The position numbers and the translations under genes are program-made. The notes beneath the pieces are model-generated. The model was not told the DNA's origin and ran no database searches. It saw nothing but the letters and a program-made list of their open reading frames with translations. Positions 56,684 through 64,000 of a DNA stretch of 64,000 nucleotides are shown piece by piece; the stretch's first letter is position 1; each line of letters opens with the position of its first letter. This DNA is from SYFT01 sp964471115 (lineage in GTDB: Bacteria > Acidobacteriota > Vicinamibacteria > Vicinamibacterales > SCN-69-37). Location of the stretch: assembly GCA_964471115.1 (NCBI GenBank), contig CAYYFE010000018.1, positions 8,432-72,431 on the forward strand, written 5' to 3'.

Positions 56684-58753
56684 ATGCCGATGCGTCGAGT
56701 CGCCTTGCTTGTCCCTTGTGTAATCGCCGCTGTGGTGTGGACGGCCTCCGCACAGCCCACGGCCGCCGGCGCCACGCGCCCCCTGCGCGCCGAGGACTAC
56801 TACCGCATGAAGTCGGTCGGTGCGCCGCGGCTGTCGCCCGACGGGCGATGGGTGGCCTTCACGGTGACCCAGCCGGTCGAAGCCACCAACAGCACAGTCA
56901 CCGAGTCGTGGCTGGTGATGACCACCGGGGCGCCGCAGCCCCAACGCGTGCGCGTGCAGGGCGACGATGTGTCGAACCCGCGGTGGGGTGAGGACAACCG
57001 CCTGCGCGTGTCGCTGAAAGACACGACGTGGATCGTGGACCCGGCGCGCATGGATGCGGCCGTTCGCGAGGAAGCGGCGGCGGGCGGCGAGACCGGGCTG
57101 CTGAGCCCCGACGGCCGATGGCGGGCGCGGGTGCAGAGTGTGCCGCGCGCGACGACCCCGGGTCCGGCACTGTCGGCGTTTGAGGCCCGCCACGAGGAAC
57201 GTTTTAAAGGGGATGCGTTCGACTGGTATCCCTTCCGCCAGGACGGCCAACGGTTTCCCCTGCCGGATCGGAAGGCCCGCGCGGCCACCGAAGTGGTGCT
57301 GCGTCCGTCGGCCGGCGGCGACGCGAAGCCGTTGACCACGCTGGGACTGCCGGGCGTGGGCGGCCTGCAGTGGGTGCCCGACGGCAGCGCGCTGCAATTC
57401 ACCCTGAACGAACGGGCCGCGCGCGACGAACGGGCGTACGGCTCCACCGACCTCTACCGCGTGTCACTCGACGGACAACTGACCCGGCTGACCAGCGACG
57501 GCTACGACTACTCGGGCGTGTCGTTTTCCCCCGACGGCCGTTGGATGATCTACGAACGCGCCCTGAGCACGCAGAAGATCGTCGACGACCGCATGACCCA
57601 CGGCGGCGCGCAGGACCTGTGGATCCAGCCGTCAGGCCTGGGCACGCCACGCAACCTGACGGCCGACTGGGATCGCGATCCGGGCGCCGCGCGCTGGTCA
57701 CCCGACAGCCGCCACATCTACTTCACGGCCGAAACGGGCGGCGCGGTGCACGTGTTCCGCGTGGCGGCGGCCGGCGGACCGGTTGAGCAGGTCACGTCGG
57801 GACCGCGGCGCCTGAACGGCGTGGACTTCGACCGCGCGTTTACACGCATGGCGTACACGGTGGGCGAGTTCGACCGGCCATCCGACATCTACGTGGCCGA
57901 CATCGACGGCCGCAACGAACGCCGGCTGACCGACGTGCACCGCGAGTTCCTGGCCGAGGTGTCGCTGGCCACCCGTCCGTCAGAGACCGTGCAGTGGCAG
58001 AGCCTCGACGGCACGCGCATCGAGGGTTTTCTCCTGTTCCCCCACGGCTACGACCCGGCGCGCGGACCGTATCCGCTGATCGTGATGAACCACGGCGGCC
58101 CCCACGCCGCGTCGGGCTACGGGTTCAACTTCAAGAACTCACTGTTTGCCGCACACGGCTACTTCGTGTTCCTGCCGAACTTCAGAAGTTCCACCGGCTA
58201 CGGCGACGCATTCAAATGGGCCACCTGGGGCGGATGGGGCAACCGCGACGGCGAAGACGTGGTGTCGGGCATTGACGCCCTCGCGCAACGGTTTGCCATC
58301 GACCGCACCCGCGTGGGCTCCACCGGCCATTCGTACGGCGGCATCCTCACCAACTGGCTGATCACGAAGTATCCCGACCGCTTCAAGGCCGCCATCCCCG
58401 GCGCGGGCGAGTCGAACTGGACGGCCAACTACGCGCTGTCGGACATCTCGCGCACGAAGGACATGGAGTTCTTCGGCCCGCCATGGGACCGCCGCGCGCT
58501 GGAGGTGATGATCGAACAGTCGCCGTTCTTCCGCTGCGGCCAAACGAAGGCGGCCACGCTGTTCGTGCACGGCGAGGTGGATTACCGCGTGCCGCTCGAA
58601 GGCGCGATTCAGCTGTACACGTGCCTGAAGAAGATTGGCGTGCCGACCAAGATGATCATCTACGAAGGCCAGGCCCACGGCATCAACGGCCACTGGAACA
58701 TCGTCCATCGCATGCTCAACGAGCTGCGGTGGTGGGAGCAGTATTTGCGGTAG
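56684..58753 (+). CDS. Secreted S9 family (acylaminoacyl-peptidase/DPP-like) peptidase
   Basis: This 689-residue protein begins with a signal peptide (residues 1-24, ending ASAQP). GGAGGG precedes the ATG, and TACACT upstream is a probable -10 box. Propeller blades (RLSPDGRWVAFTV, SFSPDGRWMIYER, RWSPDSRHIYFTAE) lead into the hydrolase domain: catalytic Ser in GHSYGG, Asp in HGEVDYRVPL, His in GQAHGINGH. All triad residues are present. It probably degrades peptides outside the cytoplasm. It is similar in plan to the peptidase at 43185 but diverges enough to be a distinct subfamily. Confidence 0.92.
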   Translation: MPMRRVALLVPCVIAAVVWTASAQPTAAGATRPLRAEDYYRMKSVGAPRLSPDGRWVAFTVTQPVEATNSTVTESWLVMTTGAPQPQRVRVQGDDVSNPRWGEDNRLRVSLKDTTWIVDPARMDAAVREEAAAGGETGLLSPDGRWRARVQSVPRATTPGPALSAFEARHEERFKGDAFDWYPFRQDGQRFPLPDRKARAATEVVLRPSAGGDAKPLTTLGLPGVGGLQWVPDGSALQFTLNERAARDERAYGSTDLYRVSLDGQLTRLTSDGYDYSGVSFSPDGRWMIYERALSTQKIVDDRMTHGGAQDLWIQPSGLGTPRNLTADWDRDPGAARWSPDSRHIYFTAETGGAVHVFRVAAAGGPVEQVTSGPRRLNGVDFDRAFTRMAYTVGEFDRPSDIYVADIDGRNERRLTDVHREFLAEVSLATRPSETVQWQSLDGTRIEGFLLFPHGYDPARGPYPLIVMNHGGPHAASGYGFNFKNSLFAAHGYFVFLPNFRSSTGYGDAFKWATWGGWGNRDGEDVVSGIDALAQRFAIDRTRVGSTGHSYGGILTNWLITKYPDRFKAAIPGAGESNWTANYALSDISRTKDMEFFGPPWDRRALEVMIEQSPFFRCGQTKAATLFVHGEVDYRVPLEGAIQLYTCLKKIGVPTKMIIYEGQAHGINGHWNIVHRMLNELRWWEQYLR

Positions 58754-58766
58754 GGGAGGGCTCCGT

Positions 58767-59102
58767 TTACCGCCAGTACTCGCGCGGCAGGCGCGCCCAC
58801 AGCCACTCCCACTGCGCGCGCTGCTGCCGGAGCAGGCGCAGGCCTTCGTCGGTGACCTGATACAGCTGCCTGGCGCGGCCGCCGGGCATCGCGACCGGCG
58901 CACACCGAGAGACCCGCAGCCACCCGAGTCGCTGCAACCGGTCCAGCCCCAGGTACACCGACGCCAGCGCGACGGGGCGGCCCAAGAAACCCTCGATTTC
59001 GTCCCGGATGGCGACACCATACGCATGGTCTTCGAGCCTGATGACCGCGATGACCGTGGCCAGGTCGAGATAGCTGCGACTGTCGTCGCCAGGGAGAGAC
59101 AT
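58767..59102 (-). CDS. PadR-family transcriptional regulator
   Basis: The protein has 111 residues from ATG 59102: YLDLATVIAVIRLEDHAYGV, then EIEGFLGRPVALASVYLGLD, a recognition-helix region, and ARQLYQVTDEGLRLLRQQRAQ, the wing and dimer helix of PadR repressors. No ADOP permease follows; it is convergent with the S9 peptidase gene, so the regulated gene is not obvious beyond itself. A perfect 9-3-9 palindrome lies 5 nt upstream of the start. Confidence 0.85.
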   Translation of the reverse strand: MSLPGDDSRSYLDLATVIAVIRLEDHAYGVAIRDEIEGFLGRPVALASVYLGLDRLQRLGWLRVSRCAPVAMPGGRARQLYQVTDEGLRLLRQQRAQWEWLWARLPREYWR

Positions 59103-59107
59103 CCGGG

Positions 59108-59128
59108 ATCTTCCAGGGTCTGGAAGAT
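59108..59128. promoter_or_regulatory. Putative PadR operator, perfect inverted repeat
   Basis: Arms ATCTTCCAG and CTGGAAGAT are separated by GGT, a perfect 9-3-9 inverted repeat ending 5 nt before the padR start. A TATCTT hexamer overlaps its distal edge on the gene strand and may be the -10 box. Confidence 0.65.
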
Positions 59129-59200
59129 ATGACGAACGGAAACGTGTCCGGTCGGCGTCACCGGCGCGATTGATGTACCAAGCGGCTTCCATGCGCCGGG

Positions 59201-59222
59201 CGACGATGCTACGCTCGTCGTC
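59201..59222 (+). promoter_or_regulatory. Conserved upstream motif of coiled-coil genes, site 3
   Basis: CGACGATGCTACGC then TCGTCGTC: matches sites 1 and 2 at nearly every position and forms a 6-8-6 inverted repeat CGACGA/TCGTCG. TACGCT inside it fits a -10 element, giving a leader of about 30 nt to ATG 59249. Confidence 0.6.
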
Positions 59223-59248
59223 CTGCATTCAACAGGCGAGGCGGCACG

Positions 59249-59647
59249 ATGGCGCAGCAGAACACGACGAAGACGCTGGATGACCGGTTCGATGAGGTGA
59301 CCGCCGCCATCGTCGAACAACGCGACTACACGACGTTCGCGTTCGACAAAGTGCGCGGGGAGGTGCGGCAGGTCGAAAAGCGGCTGACCCGGCGCCTCGA
59401 CCGGCATGAACTGCTGCTGGGTGAAGTCCTGGACGGCGTCAGGCGCCACGGCGGCGTGTTGGTGCGCCACGACGAGGCGTTGAGCGACGTGCTGAGTGAG
59501 CTCAAGCGGCACGACGGGCGGCTGACCGAACTTCAAAACGGACTGAAGAGGCACGACGCGGTGTTGAGTGAAGTCCTGAGCCATCTGAAGCAGCACGACG
59601 GCGTATTGAGCGAAATTCTGAACGAAGTGAAAACGCCGAGGCGCTGA
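59249..59647 (+). CDS. Coiled-coil repeat protein, function unknown
   Basis: This 132-residue, wholly helical protein is built of 14-residue repeats in its second half (LSDVLSELKRHDGRL, LSEVLSHLKQHDGVL), each with a histidine-aspartate pair. The first part (LDDRFDEVTAAIVEQRDYTT, FDKVRGEVRQVEKRLTRRLD) is a classic heptad coiled coil. There is no signal or membrane helix, unlike the two coiled-coil proteins at 42585 and 45297, but it shares their upstream motif. Such proteins may be antitoxin-like or structural; I do not recognise a family. Confidence 0.7.
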   Translation: MAQQNTTKTLDDRFDEVTAAIVEQRDYTTFAFDKVRGEVRQVEKRLTRRLDRHELLLGEVLDGVRRHGGVLVRHDEALSDVLSELKRHDGRLTELQNGLKRHDAVLSEVLSHLKQHDGVLSEILNEVKTPRR

Positions 59648-59659
59648 AGTCGCCGCGTC

Positions 59660-60472
59660 TCACTTCGCCCCGGCCACCACCACGAACTCCCCAGGCATCC
59701 GGTAGGTGTGGCCATCCCGGTACTGCGCGATCGAATCGAGATACTCCGCATGCGCGCTGGCTCGCACCTCATCGTCGAACCGCGAATACGCGAGCGCGAC
59801 GGGACCGCCGACAAAAGCCGCGCCCAGGGCGTCTTCGTCGGATTGGTAGACCAGCGTCGACGAGATCCGCTGCGTGCGCACGTCGGTGAATCCGGCCTGG
59901 CGGAACTGCATCTCGAGTGCCGCGCCGGTGCCCAGTTGGAAAAACATGGGGCACACCTCGCTGGCGGTGCGGCGTTCGACGATGGGGAAGATCTCGGCCC
60001 AACCACAGGCCTTGCGCGCCCCCCAGACGGCCGCGATGGCGCGGCCGCCGGCGACGAGGACGCGATGCATCTCGCGAAGCGCGGCGGCCGGGTCGGCCAC
60101 GTACATGAGACCGAGGCCGCAGAGTACCGCGTCGAATGCTGCGTCAGGGTAGTCGAGCACCTCGGCATCCATGCGACGGAAGTCGCCGGTGATGCCGCGG
60201 GCCTGCGCCTCAGCCGCGATGGCCGACACCATCGCGTCCGAGATGTCGCAGCCGGCCACAGTGCCGGTGGGGCCCACGGCTTCGGCCGCCCGGAAGGTGA
60301 CCAGTCCCGTGCCGCACGCGATGTCGAGGATCCGGTCGCCGGGCCGCAGCGCCGCCATGTCGAGCAACGCATCCTGCGCCGGCCGCAACTGCTCGGCCCA
60401 GAAGCGCTCGTAATAATCCGCCGCCTTGTCCCAGCCGTACCGTTGAACGCGACGCTGCAGCCGGGGATCCAT
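59660..60472 (-). CDS. Class I SAM-dependent methyltransferase (UbiE/type 11-like)
   Basis: A 270-residue methyltransferase: motif I ILDIACGTGLVTFRAAE, motif II AGCDISDAMVSAIAAE, motif III MDAEVLDYPDAAFDAVLCGL, then LREMHRVLVAGGRAIAAVWG. It belongs to the ubiquinone-biosynthesis-like Methyltransf_11 group acting on small molecules, substrate unknown. ATG 60472 forms a TGATG overlap with the OsmC stop; GTG 60475 is the alternative. It is therefore co-translated with the OsmC-like gene, suggesting a joint role, perhaps in detoxification. Confidence 0.88.
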   Translation of the reverse strand: MDPRLQRRVQRYGWDKAADYYERFWAEQLRPAQDALLDMAALRPGDRILDIACGTGLVTFRAAEAVGPTGTVAGCDISDAMVSAIAAEAQARGITGDFRRMDAEVLDYPDAAFDAVLCGLGLMYVADPAAALREMHRVLVAGGRAIAAVWGARKACGWAEIFPIVERRTASEVCPMFFQLGTGAALEMQFRQAGFTDVRTQRISSTLVYQSDEDALGAAFVGGPVALAYSRFDDEVRASAHAEYLDSIAQYRDGHTYRMPGEFVVVAGAK

Positions 60473-60996
60473 CACGCGCCTTCCGGTCTGGTGAGCCGCA
60501 GCTCGCTGGTGACCGGCACAGGATTGCGGATGTTGTCGAGCCAGGAACTCTTGCGCTCCGCGAGGTCAATCCATTCGCGGATGCGCTCCTCGGGCGCATC
60601 ACTTTCCACCGACACGATGCAGTGAATCTTCGAGTGCCCGGGCCGCACGTCCTCGTTGACGCCGAGCTCACCGCTGACGTCGTAGTCGGCCTGCACCTCC
60701 ACCGAGAGCGCCGTGATGGGCACGTCGAGCCTGGCGGCCCACATGGCATACCCAATCGCGATGCACGAGCCGAGGGCGCCGCGCCCGAACACGCCGGGAT
60801 TAGGGCCGCTGTTGGTGCCGCCGTACTTGTCGGTCATGCCCACCTGCAACGTCCACGCCCCCTCCTGCACCTCACAGGCCAGGCCGGGCTTGAGGGTGAC
60901 CCGCGTGACGGCCTGCCCCCGTCCCACCGCCGGACGCGCCGTGATCACCTTGACGTTGCGCTCGATGGCGCTCTTGACGATGTCCTGCTGGTCCAT
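60472..60996 (-). CDS. OsmC-family protein
   Basis: A 174-residue protein from ATG 60996 (AAGGAG 9 nt upstream). The family pattern is clear: TRVTLKPGLACEVQEG, GRGALGSCIAIGYAMWAARL with the first reactive Cys, a long helix region (SVEVQADYDVSGELG), and HSKIHCIVSVESDAP with the second Cys-containing strand. OsmC/Ohr proteins reduce organic peroxides through a Cys pair; other members lack activity. The two cysteines here fit the peroxidase type, although spacing should be checked. Coupled to the downstream methyltransferase. Confidence 0.85.
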   Translation of the reverse strand: MDQQDIVKSAIERNVKVITARPAVGRGQAVTRVTLKPGLACEVQEGAWTLQVGMTDKYGGTNSGPNPGVFGRGALGSCIAIGYAMWAARLDVPITALSVEVQADYDVSGELGVNEDVRPGHSKIHCIVSVESDAPEERIREWIDLAERKSSWLDNIRNPVPVTSELRLTRPEGA

Positions 60997-61068
60997 GGCC
61001 GTGACTCCTTCGGCCAATAGTAGCGCCGGCCGCCGGGCATCGCCGCGACTGTCGTCGCCAGGGGGCGC

Positions 61069-62943
61069 CTACTGCGCCGCAGCTGCCGGATGGCCGGCGC
61101 GTTGCAGCACCTCGCGGAATCCGGTGCGCCGGGTCAATGCCGAATAAAACGGGTCGTGCGGCAGGTAGGGAATGAACGTGCTGCGATCGGCCAGCGCCTG
61201 GTTGAGCAGCCGCAGCGCTTCCGTGTCGTCCTGCATGGCGGCATAGGCACTGGCCAGCATGTAGGCGTCAACGTACTGTTGACCGCGCAGGGCTTCGAGC
61301 CGCACCAGCTGCCGCCGCGCACCGGCCGCATCCCCGGAGCGCCACTGGTACAGCGCCAGCGTGGCGTCATGAATGGGCAGGCCCGTGATGGCAGGCGCCA
61401 CGGCGTCAAACACGACACGCGCCTCGTCGTACCGCCCCAGCGTCCACAACGCAAACTGTTTGTAGAGCTGCGGCACCGGCGAAAATCCCCCGAGGCCGGC
61501 GGCCCGATCGGCCCTGGTGATGGCGTCGTCGAACTGACGCATCCAGTAGGACAACGCGACACTGACTGACGCCGGCGCAAAGTCGCGCGGCGCCAGTTGC
61601 TCGGCGCGCGCCAGGTAGCGGCGGGCGTCGTCAAACCGGCCCACGGCCACGTTGAACTCCGCGAGCCACTGGTTGATCAACGCGTCGTCGGGCGCCAGCG
61701 CCAGCGCGCGGGTCAACGACGCCTCGGCCGTGTCCCAGTCCCAGTCGTACTCCCAGGCAATTTCGCCCAGCGCCGCATGGGCTTCCGCCAGCGCGCCGTC
61801 AAGCGAGATGGCACGCAGCGCCGCGGCCTTGGCCTTGGGGAACACGTCGCGCGGCCAGCGGTACTGATAATCGCCCTGCACGATGTAGGCATGCGCGAGC
61901 CCGGCGTGCGCCAGCGCAAACGCGGCGTCGTGGTCGATAGCCTGCTGGAAGGCCACGATGGCAGCCTCCACCGCATCCGGGGCCCGCGTCGCCAGCAGGT
62001 GCCGGGCGCGCAGGTACGCATCGAGCGCGTATTGATCGCGCGATCCGGCGGCGGCGCGCGCCAGCCGATCGCGCGGTGTCAAGGTCGGCACGAGCAGGCC
62101 CAGCACCGCGTCGGTCAACGCGTCCTCGAGTTTCAACACGGCCCCGGCCCGTTCGTCGAAACTGCCGGCCAGCGTGGGCAGCCCCGTGGCCACGTCGATC
62201 ACCCGCACGGTGAGTCGCAGGCGGTCGCCCTCGCGCCGCAGCGCGCCGGTGATGACGACGTCGGTCCCAAGTTCACGGCCGGCGGCCACCGGATCGACGC
62301 CGGCAAACGCGCGCGTCGACTGCGTGCCACGGACCGCGAGTGAGGCCAGGCCGGTCAGCCGGGTGGTGAGCAGGTCGGCCAACCCGGTCGCGAGGTACGT
62401 ATCAGCTTCGTCGGCGCCCACCAATTCGAAGGGCAGGACGGCCAGCGAGGTGGGCGTGGTGCGTGGAGTCGCCGGGCGGTTGACGGCCGTGAGGATCAGG
62501 CCGGCGACGGCCACCAGCGTGATGAGAACGGCCACCCGGACCCAGTTGGTCCGCGACGGACTCGGAGCCACGGGCGGCGTGGCGTGGTGCACCGGCGGAA
62601 CTGTTCGCCGCGTGACGGGGGCGAGAAAGCGGTACCCGCGTTTGGGGATGGTCTCGATCGCGTCGCGGCCGTCGGGCATGCCGTCAGCGAGCACTTTGCG
62701 AATTACAGAAATGTTTCTGGTGAGACCGCCGTCTTCGACAAAGGTGTCGGCCCACACTTCCTGCATGAGGCGCTCGCGTTCAACGACCTGTCCGGCCTCG
62801 CGCACGAGCACGATCAATGTGTCCACCTGTTTCGGTGTCAGCGCCACCGGCGCGCCGTCGCGATAGAGCACGCGCGCCGTGGAATCCAGCGCGAATGCGC
62901 CAAAAACCCAGTGATCACGCGTTGTCAGGTTTTTGTGTGACAT
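61069..62943 (-). CDS. CadC-type wHTH regulator with TM helix and TPR domain
   Basis: A 624-residue membrane transcription regulator from ATG 62943. Residues ~10-110 are an OmpR-type winged helix (VFGAFALDSTARVLYRDGAP, ALTPKQVDTLIVLVREAG, TRNISVIRKVLADG, IETIPKRGYRFLAPV). One membrane helix (VAVLITLVAVAGLILTAV, ~residues 150-168) follows, then a FlgO/TolB-N-like region (SLAVLPFELVGADEADTYLA, ALRREGDRLRLTVRVIDVAT), then TPR-like repeats to the end. Typical of acidobacterial one-component membrane sensors. The signal and target genes are unknown. Confidence 0.9.
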   Translation of the reverse strand: MSHKNLTTRDHWVFGAFALDSTARVLYRDGAPVALTPKQVDTLIVLVREAGQVVERERLMQEVWADTFVEDGGLTRNISVIRKVLADGMPDGRDAIETIPKRGYRFLAPVTRRTVPPVHHATPPVAPSPSRTNWVRVAVLITLVAVAGLILTAVNRPATPRTTPTSLAVLPFELVGADEADTYLATGLADLLTTRLTGLASLAVRGTQSTRAFAGVDPVAAGRELGTDVVITGALRREGDRLRLTVRVIDVATGLPTLAGSFDERAGAVLKLEDALTDAVLGLLVPTLTPRDRLARAAAGSRDQYALDAYLRARHLLATRAPDAVEAAIVAFQQAIDHDAAFALAHAGLAHAYIVQGDYQYRWPRDVFPKAKAAALRAISLDGALAEAHAALGEIAWEYDWDWDTAEASLTRALALAPDDALINQWLAEFNVAVGRFDDARRYLARAEQLAPRDFAPASVSVALSYWMRQFDDAITRADRAAGLGGFSPVPQLYKQFALWTLGRYDEARVVFDAVAPAITGLPIHDATLALYQWRSGDAAGARRQLVRLEALRGQQYVDAYMLASAYAAMQDDTEALRLLNQALADRSTFIPYLPHDPFYSALTRRTGFREVLQRAGHPAAAAQ

Positions 62944-62972
62944 CCGCAGGGACTCTCCGTGACCGGGTGAGG

Positions 62973-63359
62973 TTACGCCTTGTCCAGCGCCCGGCGGATG
63001 AGTCCGTCGGCCTGTTCGGCCATCGTCACCAGCGTCGTGTCGCCGAGCGCGCGCATGAGGCCGGACGGCAGCGCGCATTCCACCGACACCTTGCCGCGGC
63101 CGACCTCACGGACGACGACGTTGCAGGGCAGCAGCGAGGCCACATCGGTGTTGGCCGTGTAGGCCTCGTGGGCCAGCGCCGGGTTGCACGCGCCGAGGAT
63201 GACCGTGGGCGGCACGTCCTTGCCCAGCTTCTCCTTGATCTTCGCGTGCAGGTCGATGCGCGTGAGCACCCCAAACCCCTCCGCCTTGAGCGTCTCGGTG
63301 ATGCGGGTGATGGCGCCTTCGACGGTGTCAGCCAGTTCGCGTTTGATGTTGATCGCCAT
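62973..63359 (-). CDS. DUF302 domain protein
   Basis: The 128-residue protein contains KAEGFGVLTRIDLHAKIKEK, PTVILGACNPALAHEAY and SLLPCNVVVREVGRGKVSVE, the signature of DUF302, a small alpha/beta domain of unknown function found in many bacteria and often linked with oxidative or metal stress. Start is ATG 63359, six codons inside a longer frame, chosen because a TACGCT box sits exactly 6 nt upstream. Conserved cysteines are C75-like and C94-like. Confidence 0.88.
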   Translation of the reverse strand: MAINIKRELADTVEGAITRITETLKAEGFGVLTRIDLHAKIKEKLGKDVPPTVILGACNPALAHEAYTANTDVASLLPCNVVVREVGRGKVSVECALPSGLMRALGDTTLVTMAEQADGLIRRALDKA

Positions 63360-63365
63360 ACCTGT

Positions 63366-63371
63366 AGCGTA
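63366..63371 (-). promoter_or_regulatory. -10 box TACGCT, likely leaderless start
   Basis: Minus-strand TACGCT ends 6 nt before ATG 63359 of the DUF302 gene; no ribosome-binding site is visible. Confidence 0.45.
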
Positions 63372-63377
63372 GCGCAC

Positions 63378-63731
63378 TCACCGCCGCGCTTTGGGCCGAG
63401 TCCTCTTCCGGGGCACCGCCGGGCGTGTGATGGCGTCACGCGCCCAGTCGGCCAGCGCGTCGGCGTCCTCCAGCACCGATGGTGGCACCTGGTAATAGCC
63501 GCGCATGGGTGGTGAGCCTGGGATGGGCGCAAACGGGCCCATGCCGGCCGCTTCATACGCCGGGCGCGTGGCGTCGTCCACCTTGAAGAACAACGTGTCG
63601 TTGTCGATGACCGCAAAAAACACGTCACCGGCATACAAGCCGACGCCGCCAAACATGCGTTTGTGATGCACGTCCCGCACGGCGGCGAGTTGTTCGATCA
63701 CGAAGTCAAGAAACGACGCAGAGACGGCCAC
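63378..63731 (-). CDS. TfoX N-terminal domain protein
   Basis: A 117-residue protein from GTG 63731: FLDFVIEQLAAVRDVHHKRMFGGVGLYAGD and FFAVIDNDTLFFKVDD are the TfoX-N hallmarks, and GYYQVPPSVLEDADALADWARDAI completes the domain. A basic tail (RKRTRPKARR) follows. TfoX-like proteins include competence regulators, but stand-alone N-domains are of unknown role and probably bind a protein partner. The frame continues upstream into REP sequence, which is unlikely to be translated. Confidence 0.85.
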   Translation of the reverse strand: MAVSASFLDFVIEQLAAVRDVHHKRMFGGVGLYAGDVFFAVIDNDTLFFKVDDATRPAYEAAGMGPFAPIPGSPPMRGYYQVPPSVLEDADALADWARDAITRPAVPRKRTRPKARR

Positions 63732-63785
63732 GGTCAGCGAATTTGAATATCCTGCAGCCTTCCGCCTGCTGTTGGCAATGACGCC

Positions 63786-64000
63786 AGGGGCGTACGTAGC
63801 GCGGCGGGATACGTCGCGGCGTGGTGGGGCGCGGCCGGGCGTACGTAGCGCGGCCGGGTCTGGCGGCCGCGATCGCGGCGGCCCGGCAGAGCGGGCCGCC
63901 CTACGTACGTCACGCACGTCGCGGCGTGGTGGGGCGCGGCCGGGCGTACGTAGCGCGGCCGGGTCTGGCGGCCGCGATCGCGGCGGCCCGGCAGAGCGGG
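63786..64000. repeat. REP tandem array, 105-bp unit, continuing past the window end
   Basis: A unit starting ACGTCGCGGCGTGGTGGGGC at 63811 recurs identically at 63916, a period of 105 bp, and runs to the last base. Each unit holds GCGGCCGGG..., GGCGGCCGCGATCGCGGC and a GGCGGCCCGG..CGGGCCGCC hairpin. No gene is visible from 63732 to the end. Confidence 0.93.

Overview
The window reads as high-GC chromosomal DNA from an acidobacterium, most likely of the Vicinamibacteria type (subgroup 6). This is inferred from the gene repertoire: duplicated orphan MacB-like permeases (ADOP family) paired with PadR regulators, Ser/Thr kinases fused to TPR or beta-propeller tails, very large BNR/sortilin-like propeller proteins, S9 peptidases, and GC-rich REP hairpins that also invade coding sequence. 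No rRNA or tRNA gene was recognised. One 10-N assembly gap lies inside a gene at 1935-1944.

Layout. 1-3.8 kb: an operon of a partial CYTH-like gene, a phosphate-type porin, a CYTH triphosphatase-like gene and an SLC13/DASS transporter, which suggests handling of phosphate or other anions. 3.8-7.4 kb: a small SEC-C protein and two GT-C-like membrane proteins. 7.4-16.5 kb: outer-membrane proteins, two ADOP permeases (one with PadR), a VTT-like membrane protein and a Tat-exported class V aminotransferase-like protein. 16.5-23 kb: a minus-strand run of three secreted beta-propeller proteins and an alpha/beta hydrolase. 23-29.9 kb: two receptor-type Ser/Thr kinases, a membrane-anchored protein and a lipoprotein. 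30-37.2 kb: two convergent paralogous BNR-propeller proteins and a proline-racemase-family enzyme. 37.2-38.7 kb: a patch of toxin-antitoxin genes and relics (orphan vapB, vapC stub, vapB fragment, intact mazEF). 38.7-42.4 kb: a nuclease-helicase gene riddled with in-frame repeats. 42.4-46.2 kb: REP arrays, two paralogous coiled-coil/TM proteins, an S9 peptidase and an MmcQ-like gene. 46.3-56.5 kb: a defence island. 56.7-64 kb: an S9 peptidase, PadR, a coiled-coil protein, a methyltransferase/OsmC pair, a wHTH-TPR regulator, DUF302 and TfoX-N proteins, and a REP tandem array running off the end.

The defence island has two parts. The first is a minus-strand operon of DNA cytosine methyltransferase, GHKL (MutL/MORC-like) ATPase, Z1 helicase-like protein and DUF4420-type PD-(D/E)XK nuclease, resembling Mza-type loci but without a visible AIPR gene. 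The second is a divergent/convergent trio: macro-like+DUF4145/HEPN-like, DUF3883 nuclease-like, and another PD-(D/E)XK protein.

The most unusual signals are at sequence level. (1) Two 48-50 bp palindromes lie inside one secreted-propeller gene and encode nearly the same 17-residue peptide whichever strand is read. (2) REP hairpins are inserted in frame in at least three other genes. (3) Seven genes have a TAnnnT box 5-7 nt upstream of the start codon, implying frequent leaderless transcription. (4) Three coiled-coil genes share a conserved upstream motif. (5) Perfect palindromes precede both PadR genes.
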